Assembly (NCBI GenBank): GCA_027625915.1
Contig: JANTQA010000023.1
Coordinates: 19,592,001 to 19,656,000, forward strand
Source of the DNA: Anaeramoeba flamelloides
Taxonomy: Eukaryota; Metamonada; Anaeramoebidae
Length of the DNA stretch: 64,000 nucleotides
Direction: 5' to 3'
This document shows positions 49,232-59,225 of the stretch, piece by piece. Positions within the stretch are counted from its first letter, which is position 1. Each line of letters opens with the position of its first letter. The notes below the pieces were generated by a model that had not been told where the DNA came from, made no database searches, and saw nothing but the letters and a program-made list of their open reading frames with translations. The translations under genes were made by a program, and so were the position numbers.

Positions 49232-49939
49232 TTCTTTGGAATTGCTCTGGACTATGAAAATAATCGTAAAATATGGATATCTGGATTAAAAAAAATTAAT
49301 ATGTCTAATATATTAAATAATAATAACAGTCTTAATATTATTACAAAAAAAGATTCATCAAGTTTATTAGCCTTACTGGATAACAAACTTATTTTTGAGT
49401 CTTTAATAAAATTCCTAAATAAAAATTTAGGAATTCGGGAAGTGCCGTCAAGTGCCTAGCTTTTCTTGAGATTTTCTGTTTTATTAGTAAAAGTGTTCTA
49501 GGTTTTTTTGACTTTAGAAATAAACCGAAAATTTATTAAAATTTTCGGTTTATTTCTAAAGTAAAAAAAACCTAACGAAAATCTATCGATTTTCTTAATA
49601 AACAGAAAACTCAAGAAAAGCTAACAGCGGTTTTCCAGAATTTAAAAGAATTGAGTAAAATCTATGATTTTTCTCCATTCTTTTGAATTCTGGAAAACCT
49701 AACGAAAAGTGCCTAGGTTTTTTTAATTTGAGAAATAAACCGAAAATTTATTTAAATTTTCTTTTTATTTCTCAAATTAAAAAAAACCTAACGAAAAGTG
49801 CCTAGGTTTTTTTTAATTTGAGAAATAAACCGAAAATTTATTTAAATTTTCTTTTTATTTCTCAAATTAAAAAAAACCTAACGGCACACAAGAGGAATTA
49901 ATAACTCCTCCCTTAAATAATAAAAAAAAAAAAAAAAAA
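49232..49939 (+). mobile_element. 5'-truncated LINE copy with hairpin-chain 3' tail and poly(A)
   Basis: Flanked by ATTACCCTTTTTT at about 49219-49231 and again at 49940-49952 (target duplication). It starts in the LINE C-terminal region (ENNRKIWISGLKK; LALLDNKLIFESLIKF), ends the reading frame at REVPSSA-TAG (49459), then runs into consecutive hairpins: 49457-49625 (with a nested perfect one at 49497-49577), 49629-49700, 49709-49792 and 49797-49883, the last two nearly identical. A GAGGA/TCCTC mini-hairpin and A(18) finish it. Confidence 0.85.
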
Positions 49940-50292
49940 ATTACCCTTTTTTATAGATCCTACCAAAATACGGTTTTCATATTTCATAATTTCGATTTCA
50001 AATGTAGAAAAACAAAGCAATTTCCCAAGCTGTTCTAAACATTGTTTTCAGTGTCTTTTGCATGATTGAAATGTTTTAAAATTTGAACTTATTCTTGAAA
50101 ATCCCATAAAGTCTTTTTTTTTAAAATTTCTCTTCAAAAATCTGATTTTTTTTTTTTTTGTTTACGTTGTGTTTTTAATTTCGAACAATTAGTAATTTTT
50201 TTATCCAATTTTCTTCATAATGAAAATCTTTTTTGTAAAGTGAAAGTAAAATAACACAATAACACAACACCTTCAGGGTGGAAACGTAGTCT

Positions 50293-52203
50293 TTAAGGGA
50301 TTAGTACTCTTATGAAAACAAGTGAAAATTTTCAAATATTTGATTAGTGAAATCCTTTACTAACAAATTTTGTATATCTCAAGTGTCAAAAAATCCTGAT
50401 CTACTCATAAACCCAGAAAAGAATATTTTTTCAATTAAGACAAATTTTTTTTTGATATTTTTTCTGAAAAAGAAAACCTTTAAATTGATTTTCTTTGTTA
50501 CACCTTTTAAATGTTTTTACCCTTTTTATTACCATTTTCATCATAATTAGACAAAAAATAGTCTTTGTTGCCAGGAATGTTAATAAAAGATGTTATTTTC
50601 TTTTACAAGATAATTCTTTTAGTTAACCAAAAAAAAAAAATAATTTATTCGACCCATTGAAAAATATTTTATTGTTTTAAGAAGAATAGTTATGAATATT
50701 AAAGTTTTGAAGTCATTACAAATTTTACCAAGAAATTGGTGTTTTTATTCTAAGCTGAAATTTGATTTTTCAAAATAAACAAAACTTTCTATAAGATATT
50801 TGGGATTTTTGTTTAATTTGATCCACAAAATTCAAAATCAATTTTTTTCGAAACATATAAATGTAATAATGATTTCTTAGAAAAAAGACCAAACAATTTA
50901 TTCAATTAATTTTATATTAAAATTGTAAATTCTTTGGCGTTTTTTTTTTTTCATTTTTTGAAAAGTTAGAAAATGACATTTTTCAAAACTTTAAAGAATA
51001 AAAATTTTTTGCTTAATAGATCTTAATTTAATTGATAACCTTTTGTTAAGCTTAAGTCAAATTTTCATTGAATTAAATCACCTGCTTCTCAATTAATTTT
51101 ATTGGCTGAGATTTGAATCGAAAGATTAATCAATGAAAAATAATAACAAAAATAACAAAATTTCTTTCAAAATCAAGACTTTCCAACATAAAACGAAAAA
51201 AATATAGGTAATCATTTTCAAGAATAAACTTAATTGTTAATAAAAATAATAGGTTTATTTTTTTTTCATTTTATATCGGAAACATGTGAATTTTGAAATT
51301 CAAACAAGAGACTCAAATTAATAATATGTTTAAGGGATTAGTGTCACCATAGATTTTTCAATAATCAAAGTATGTTGTAATTGGGTGTAAATGGTATTAG
51401 TGCACTATGGCTCAAATAGTTTCTGTGACTCTAAAAAATCTATTATAAATCTTATTGCACAATAAATTATTACATTTTTTACTAATGTTCACTATTAAAA
51501 AAGTTTCATTTTGAAAAATTTTTTTTTAATTCCTTTTCCAAATCTAAAAATAGAAACCCAAAATACAGTATTCTAGTATTTACATAATTTAGATTTAGAA
51601 CTTCCAAAAGTAACTATTTTTATAATTTTTTAATTTCAAAGATTAACTTAATAATCATCAACATAAAAGCACAAAGACTGATTATTTTTGTTTGCTTTTG
51701 ATAAATGTTCTTGTATCATCAATATATTTGTATGATTTGAGAAATAATTAGTCAAAAAAATTTATTCGTTAATTATTTAATTTTTAAAAAAAAAAGATTT
51801 TTTTAGTAACTAATCTACATTTCGCCACAAATTTAAGAAAGATATTTTGTGACTTTGTAGTCTGAATATTGATAATTTAACCCTTAAATTTATGGCGAAA
51901 TGCAGATTTTATTCTGAAATTGTTGAGTTTTTTACTAATACATAGATCATTTTTAATTGATGAGATCAACAAATATTACTACTTGACTAATCGATTTTTT
52001 AGAGACATTTGAACCATGTAGCACAAATGTGGTTAGGCCTAATAACAACACACTTTGATCCTAGGCTTCTCCTTGGTAGACGCTAATCCCTTAAGTGGGG
52101 TTAACTCAACCATTTTCATAAGTTGAACACAAAATTACAAAAAAAAATATTTCAAGATCCTAACAAAATTTCATAATATTCTTAAACAATAATACTCACT
52201 TAA
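50293..52203 (+). mobile_element. TTAA-flanked element carrying a nested TTAA element
   Basis: TTAA at 50293-50296 then GGGATTAGTACTC; collinear with 54505-55642 along its length (CAAATTTTGTA, GTCAAAAAATCCTGATC, GTTAACCAAA). Right TTAA at 52200-52203 is diverged. Interrupted by the 757 bp element at 51334-52090. Confidence 0.7.
51330..52094 (+). mobile_element. Nested TTAA element, 757 bp
   Basis: TTAA at 51330-51333 and 52091-52094; inverted ends GGGATTAGTGTC / GACGCTAATCCC. The related 54.5 kb element has the uninterrupted sequence with a single TTAA at 55530-55533 (AACTCATCC just after), an in-window empty site. Confidence 0.85.
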
Positions 52204-52350
52204 TTTTTTTTTCTGTTTGTTTGTAGAGTTTTTAACTCTTAAATTAGTGATTTTATTAAACCAATTACTTCATAATGAAAATTCTTTTTGAGAAGTACAA
52301 TTATAATTATATAATAACGAAACAACCCTTCCGGGGTGGATACGTAGTAC

Positions 52351-52838
52351 TTAAGGTTTGCAATTCCTGAAGAACAAAAAAGATAATCTTATGTTAGTTG
52401 CGATAACACGTTATTATGGTTCTTATCTGATCAATCTTCAACTTGGTATTAACTTTAAATCCTACTGGTTTTTTGATAATAAATGAAGGAACTGTTTTCA
52501 GTTCATTTTCATTTTCCACCAAATAGAGTTCAAACAATAAATAGAATTAAATCTCTGATTTCAATTTATATGATTGGATCCTTTTTTCTGAAATATACTG
52601 TGTATATTTGTTGGCCAAGGATCCCGAAATGAAACTCAGATTATAGAATTGAATAAAGATCAATCAGCTTGAATTTTATCCAATTTAAAGGTCAAATAAC
52701 AGTATTAAAAAATGAAATTTTACACAAACATTAAAATTGATAACAAGTTGAAAATCGATCAGCTAATAACCATAATAACATGTACCGCAACTAGCATAAG
52801 ATAATCTTTTTTCATATTTGATGGATATTAAATCTTAA
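52351..52838. mobile_element. TTAA-flanked element with ~70 bp inverted arms
   Basis: TTAA at 52351-52354 and 52835-52838. Arms 52378-52447 and 52745-52812 are reverse complements (AGATAATCTTATG left, CATAAGATAATCT right). The left end GGTTTGCAATTCCTGAA recurs at 34973. Confidence 0.65.
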
Positions 52839-53346
52839 TTTAAAAATAAATTTCACAAATTTTTGTTTGGGCTTGTTGGAAAATATTTCAAAGATCTTAG
52901 TAAAATTCACATTATTTACGAGATTAAATTTTATTTAGGTTAGGAATCCCCCTTTTAGATTTGTTGCTTAAATAATTTATTTCAGAAATCTTCTTTTTTA
53001 GATTTTTTTTAGACATAAAATCTTCTGAATTTTCGTGTATATTTATTTTTCAATTAAGATTTACTTTTCATCAAACGCGAAAAAAGATTTTCTTCTATTT
53101 GGTGTGGCTCTATAAACTCCATTTCAAAATCATTTTCCCATTAAAAATCAAATTTTAAAGAAATATATTTTTAATAATTGAAGTTATCTATTATAATATA
53201 AAAAATTTCAATTTTAATATTAAGTTCTATACTCAAGAGATATTTATTTTTCCTCTAAAAATAAAAGAAAAAAAAAATAAAAAAAACAGTTTAAAAAAAA
53301 TTGGGAAATTTATTTTGAAAGGAGCATTACATAAAAAATAGAAAAT

Positions 53347-53496
53347 TTAAAAAATTAGTAAAACCCATTTATCAATTCTCCTTCCATTTGAATAACTAAA
53401 TCTAATCACTTTTTCATATTTGAAACCAATTTTTTCAATTAATTCATCTGTTACTTCTTGCCAATTTTCATTTTCATTTTCCATTTTAACAAAACA
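53347..53496 (-). other. Possible orphan 3' exon or 45-residue ORF
   Basis: A TTTTTTCAACAG acceptor is followed by an open frame CFVKMENENENWQEV ... RRIDKWVLLIF and TAA. An ATG at 53484 could also make a 45-residue peptide. The composition looks like protein, but no partner exon was found. Confidence 0.3.
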
Positions 53497-53499
53497 CTG

Positions 53500-54504
53500 T
53501 TGAAAAAATCAAAAAGAGAAAAAATGATTTATTTGCAATCTTTTCATGGTGAGAGGGGAAACTTCAAAATGATACAAAAACAATTCAAAATTCAAATGTA
53601 ACATGGGCCATTTATTATGAAATTTAGTTTATATTTAATAAATTTTTTTATTCGAAAAAAAGTCATAATTATCATAATTTTAAAAATCTTATTGATTTTT
53701 TCAATCTAAGTTCAAAATTAAAAATCATTTCCTTTTGTGTACTTTTTTATTTGAACAAAAAAATATTTTTTGATAAAGTCTCAAAGAAGTAACTTAAAAT
53801 ATTACTAAAATTATTTTTATAAGAATTCCAAAAAAAGAAAAAAAAAACAGCAGAAAAGTTTAATAGGTTTTTTATTTCTTTATTATAACCAAAAAAAAAA
53901 AAAAAAAAAAAAAAGCCATATTAATTATTTGCATAAACACCCAATTATACTTTGTAAAAAAACACTATTATCAATTTATGAGAAACTAATTATCATTTTT
54001 AAAAGCATTGATTTTTACTAATTGTCTATCTTAATCAAAAGATCTAATCATTTTTGTTTTTCAGATTTATGAATTTGTCCAATACAAAAATAGAAATTGA
54101 AAAATTTGAAAAGATTTTCAAAGCATTTCAATTTTCATAATTTCAGATCGTTTATATTTAAAAATATATTTTTTCAAACTGAATCTTATTTTAAAAAATA
54201 AAATAAAAAGAAATCACATATTTAATCCTTGAGGATAAGAAAAAATTGATCTTTGATTATTATTACAAAGCAGTTTAAATTCCACTCAATATCTTTGCAC
54301 TTGAATTTTCTGAACAGGAAATTGAAACTTTAAAATCATAGGTTTCATTATTATCCATGGGAAGTACAAATTCATATTATTTTTATAGTTGAAAAGGATA
54401 AAAACAAAAAAGTGCAAAGAAAAATTGAGAAACAAGGAAAAAAGAAAAAGAAATAAAAAAGGTTTTTCAGAAGCAATTGGAAAAAAATAAAATCAATATT
54501 ATCT
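53500..54504. other. Unassigned
   Basis: AT-rich with a 24-bp A run at about 53890-53913. No gene or element recognised. Confidence 0.35.
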
Positions 54505-55642
54505 TTAAGGGACTAGTCTTCTACGACAACAAGTCAAAATTTTAAAATATGTTATTGGTGGTATTTTCTACTTTCAAATTTTGTAGATCATAGGTGTCAA
54601 AAAATTCTGATCGACTAAGAAAGCTATAAAAGAACATTAGTGTAGTGAAATCAATTTTTTTTTTCCATTTTTTCTGAAAACTAGAAAAAGAAAACTATTG
54701 AATTCTAATTTTTTCTCACAATTTATCAAGTTTTTACCCCGTTTATTACAATTTTGATCATTATTATACTCTAACATTAGTCTTTGTTACCAGTAATATT
54801 AATATAAAGATTTTTTTTCAATTTTGAGATAAAACTTTTGGTTAACCAAAACAATTGATATATTCAACGGATTAAAAAAAAATTGTATTTTTTTAAGAAG
54901 AGATAGTTATAATAATCAAAGTTTTAAAGTCATGTAAAAATCTTACTCTGAAATTTTGTTTTTGTTATAAGACAAAATTCGATTTTTCAAAATAAAATTT
55001 TCTTGAAGATATTTTGGAATTAGTTAATTTTATCCTCAAAATTCAAAATCATTTTTTTTTCTGTCTAAAATGAATTGAATTGTTATAAGGATTCTTATGA
55101 ATAAGACCAAATAATTTGTTTAAAAAATTTTTAAAAAATGAAAATTATTTTGCAAACTTTTTTGTTTTTGTGAAAAATAAAAAAACAACTTTTTCAAAAT
55201 CTTGTAAAAAAAACTTCTTCATAATAGATCTCAATTTAATTAAAAATTTTAGTTAATTTTCTACCAAATATTCATTTATTATATAGTCTATACCACAATT
55301 AGTTTTGTTGGCTAAGATTTGAATTGAAATATTAATCAAAGAAAAAATTACCAAATAAAAAAATTTACTTTCGAAATCAATACTTTCCAACATAAAACAA
55401 AAAATTTCTTTTCCCATTTTCAAGAATTAACTTAATTGCTAAACAAAATAATAGATTACTTTTTTTCGTTTTATATTGGAAACATGCAAATTTTGAATTT
55501 AAAAAAGGAGACTCAAATCAATAAATTGTTTAAATGGGGTTAACTCATCCATTTCATAAGTCTAAACACAAATTACAAAAAAAAAAATTTTCAAGATCTT
55601 GAAAAGATTTCATTTTATTTTCAAAAATGACTACTCCCTTAA
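54505..55642 (+). mobile_element. TTAA-flanked element, 1.13 kb, uninterrupted
   Basis: TTAA at 54505-54508 and 55639-55642; ends GGGACTAGTC / GACTACTCCC. Full-length relative of 50293-52203 without the nested insertion. No ORF above noise, so non-autonomous. Confidence 0.8.
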
Positions 55643-57300
55643 ATACAAATCATCTAAAAGTACAGACACAATACTTTTGGTAATTTTGTTTTGATTTGAT
55701 AATTGATCACGAATATTTATTTTGAGATAGAGTTGTTTTATTGTTGTAATTACTTCCCGGGAGGAAGTAAGTACATTTTACCATTTTGAAAAATTTTAAT
55801 TGTGATAACATTACTGGAAAAATAGTTTTTGAGTGCCACCAGATATTGAAACTTTGAAACTAAAAGACCGTTCACTAGTCTATTCGTGAAAAGAATTAAA
55901 GTAATTCAGAGTTGAATCTTAAATTTTTCAATTTTTTGAACATTTTTGATTTAAATTTAGGTTTTATTAAATTTTGTTTTGGATCTAGAAATATGTTTAT
56001 AAGAATGAATGAATTAAAATTAATCAAACAGTAAACCAAAAAAAAAATAGACCCGGAAAGGTGTTTCTTTTTGAAACTTATATTTTCTTTGAGAAGATCA
56101 AACACAAAAGATCACCATTCGAATTATATTTGTTGAAATCAAGAATGTGAAAAAAAAAAAAATCGATAAAAGCCTATTTTTAAAGATTGGTTTTCTTAAT
56201 CTTCTTAGTTTGTATGAATACAAACTATTTTTTTCCTTGAATTTCTCGCCCCATTACTATTTATTATTATTTTAAAAAACATTTTGTGACAAATTTGCTT
56301 TCAAAATTCAATTTTCAAATATTTTTATCAAACAATACAAAACGAGGAATACTGTTTCAAAAATTACAATAAAGGAGTTGGATTCTTGGAATCAAAAAAT
56401 AGCTCTTACAAAAGATTCAAATCAAAATAATTGAAAAATTCAAGAACAAATTTCAATCAGATTCAGAATTTTTTTGAGTTCTCAATTTAACGGAAAATAA
56501 AGAATTATAAAATCAAACGAATTTGTCCAATAAACCCCCATTCTCAAGAAGAATTAAAAAAATCTCTGATTATCTGAACTAAAACTAGAATTAGATTACA
56601 TAAAATCAAAATAGGAATTCAGTATTCATTTTGGAAATTCTTTCGAAATAAACAGTAATTTGTTTTTCAAAAATTTTCCAAACAAAATTTTTTTCATAAA
56701 GAATTAAAAATAAAATCAAATAAAGAATAAGTAATTGTGTAAAATCTTATAGATAAGATCAAGTAATAAATGATTTTTATTTATTTTTTTTTGATCGATT
56801 TTTTCATTTTTTTGATTTGCGTTTTTTTGTTGGTATGAAAATATCTTATTCTGGGATATATTCCACTCTAGTATTTATGAAAATATCAATTTGTTTGGCT
56901 AAATAAATGATTTGAATAATTCAGTTTCACATAAATGGTGGCACTCAAAAAATGAAAAATGTACTTACACCCTTAAAACTTTGATTTTATTTTTTTACTT
57001 TTTTCTTTTTTTCTGATATTTTTTCAATTCTTATTGTCAAGTTTCTCTAACTTTTGTGTTTTAGTGTTACCATTAGTAACTTGATCTTTTCCCTTATAAC
57101 TCTTCTTCCCAATAAAAAGAATAATCAGTGTTGGCCAAAATTGGATAAAACAATCATGATGGTTTCTTATAGGCTTTTCTACATACCAAGTCCCATTATC
57201 AGAAGGAAATTTGATATAAGAAATTTCAATTTCTGTTTATCTTAGATCCCACAGTATGTTTTGAAGAGCTGTAAAATAATTCTGTTTTTGGGATTTATTG
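55643..57300. other. Unassigned region with inverted pair
   Basis: GTAAGTACATTTT with TTTTTGAGTGCCACCA (55767-55842) is matched in reverse at 56937-56970 (TGGTGGCACTCAAAAAATG then GTACTTAC). The 1.1 kb between may be another inverted-repeat element. A GC-rich hairpin TTACTTCC-CGGGA-GGAAGTAA lies at about 55750-55770. No gene. Confidence 0.4.
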
Positions 57301-58785
57301 TTAAGGGTATAGTCATTTACTGTGAATATGCTCCATATTCAAGGGGTGGCCTGAGACTAAAAAGGCTATTGTGAAATAGCCCTTCTTTTGGTTGACAAAA
57401 TTCAAATAACAAAAAAAAAAAATTCCAAAGGATCACTATTACAAAAAATTCAACATATAAAAACATGTTTAAAAGGGTTCTCAATTTCAAAAAATTAAAT
57501 TTAAAAAAAAAAATTTATCTTTTTTTTTTTTTATTATTGAAGAAGTGTAAATTACACTCTAGTTGCCCTTATACTTAAATTTCCTTTCAGAAATTTAAGC
57601 GTAAAATCATAGATTTCACGATTATTAATCAATGAAAATAATAATAAACTGTTATGGTTTAAAATTAATTCATAGAGGTTTTTTTCATTTAATTTATTCA
57701 GAAATATTAATCTATTATTTTCATAGGAAGTACATACCTACAAAAAATGATCAATATTTTCAATAACTTCCTTTTGTTTGTATTTTAAACATAAAGGACA
57801 AAATTTATTTGAATTTTTATTAATTACATAGTAATATCCGTTTAAGCAATTGGTAAATGTCCTGAATTTTAGGATTGTTGAGCTTGATGGATAGCTTAGA
57901 TATTTTTGAGTTGTAAATAATGAATTTTGGTTTCTTAATATTGTGAAGTATTTTTTCACTTTCCAGCTCTTGGAATTCAATAATTCATTATATGTGTATT
58001 TATAGATTTCCTTTTTTAATTCAATTATATCTTTTGAATTCCAGTTAATTTTATTGTTGGTTTGTTGATTAAATTTTATTAATTTTTCTAAAAAAGGAAG
58101 TGATAAATTTTTTAATTTTTTTTTAAATTTGAATTTTTTTTTATTTACTGAAATTACCATATTTTCAATTTTAAATTCTGTTTTATAAATAAGAATTGGT
58201 GTGTTTCTGTTTATTTTGCATATTTCAGTAATGGCTGTATTCATCCAAGAATTTAAATAATTTAAAGTTTTTATTTCATAAAAAAAAAAAATTTATCTTT
58301 TCTCATTTTCTATTTCCAAATGGTTAAATTTCCATAATATAAAACAAATTGCTTTATTGAATTCGCAATCCTTTTAATTCGTTTTGATCTAATTTGTGGT
58401 TATTTTGTTACAGCTCTGTAAATTTGGCCAATTAAGGATTTTGTATTATTCTTACGATAAAAATAACTCATTTGAAAAATGAAAAAAATTGAAAAAAAAA
58501 ATCACCGAGATCTCAAAAAGCGCTAAAGATAGGCACTGCAAACCTGACATATCTATTTTCAAAATTGTATATTCTAAACCATTCTAATTGGAAATTGAGT
58601 GAAGATCTTTGGAACTTTTTTCTAAAAATGTACTCAGCTTTAGTTGTTGATTTTTGGAGATCGATCGTACATCATAGGTTGGTTGGTTTTTGATTGGTTG
58701 AAAGTCTTCATAAATATTACCAAAAAGTTTTTTTCCATTTCAGAATAAAAAATTTCACGGTAATGACTCAGCTCTGAAGGGTTAA
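57301..58785 (+). mobile_element. TTAA element interrupted by a LINE
   Basis: Left TTAA 57301-57304, GGGTATAGTCATTTACTGTG; collinear with 46677-47361 on both sides of the LINE at 57525-58279 (GAGATCGATCGTACATCATA near the right end in both). Right TTAA about 58782-58785, less certain. Confidence 0.75.
57525..58279 (-). mobile_element. 5'-truncated LINE insertion
   Basis: Flanked by AAAAAAAAATTTATCTTTT at 57504-57524 and again at 58281-58301. Minus orientation: poly(A) at the left edge, 5' truncation at the right. One frame runs from 58244 to a TAA at 57554-57552 (231 codons) broken only by a TAG at 57740-57738, where relatives have Trp (HFLW). It is the C-terminus of a non-LTR ORF2: FRTFTNCLNGYYYV, CPLCLKYKQ, IDHFL, ENNRLIFLNKL, HNSLLLFSLINN. 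The 3' UTR is only about 30 bp and lacks the hairpins seen at 49.5 kb. Confidence 0.85.
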
Positions 58786-59225
58786 GTGTGATTAAAAAAA
58801 TACTGAACAATTTAGAGAGAGAGAATTTTAAATAAACTAAATTCATGTCTTCTGATTCAAAGAATTTCAAGAAAAGCCCTTAGTATCTAGAATCAGTCAT
58901 TAGAAGACTTTTGAACTTGATTTAGTTTTGAAAATTTTTATTCGTTTTCTCTTTTGAAACTCAGAAATAAACAATTTATCAATTACAACAACAAAAATTA
59001 AAAAGGAAATTTTGATTATCTATTTTTCAAAAACGGAGAAAAAAAAAAAAACAAAATATGCAAATAAAAAACCGAAAAAATATATCCTATTGAAACACAA
59101 TTAATGCTCTCTTTATATAAATACAGGAAATATAAAATAAAAAATAAATCACAAATAAAAATTAAACAAAAATAAAAAAAAAAAACGCAAAAAAAAACAA
59201 GAATCTATATGTGGATCCAAGAGGA
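58786..59225. other. BTB gene 3' flank
   Basis: 58780-58930 resembles the inner inverted arm at 3720-3850 (GGGTTAA, TTCTGATTCAAAGA, AGTCATTAGAAG, TTGATTTAGTTTT). Otherwise A-rich 3' flank. Confidence 0.4.

Noticed and set aside
55750-55770. GC-rich hairpin as a terminator
   Set aside because: No gene ends nearby, and such terminators are a bacterial feature; kept only as part of an inverted pair.
3080-58680. Recurrent GATCGATC motif as a regulatory site
   Set aside because: Its occurrences (about 3185, 4140, 9825, 31675, 38690, 47247, 58661) all fall within repeat copies, so recurrence is explained by element homology.
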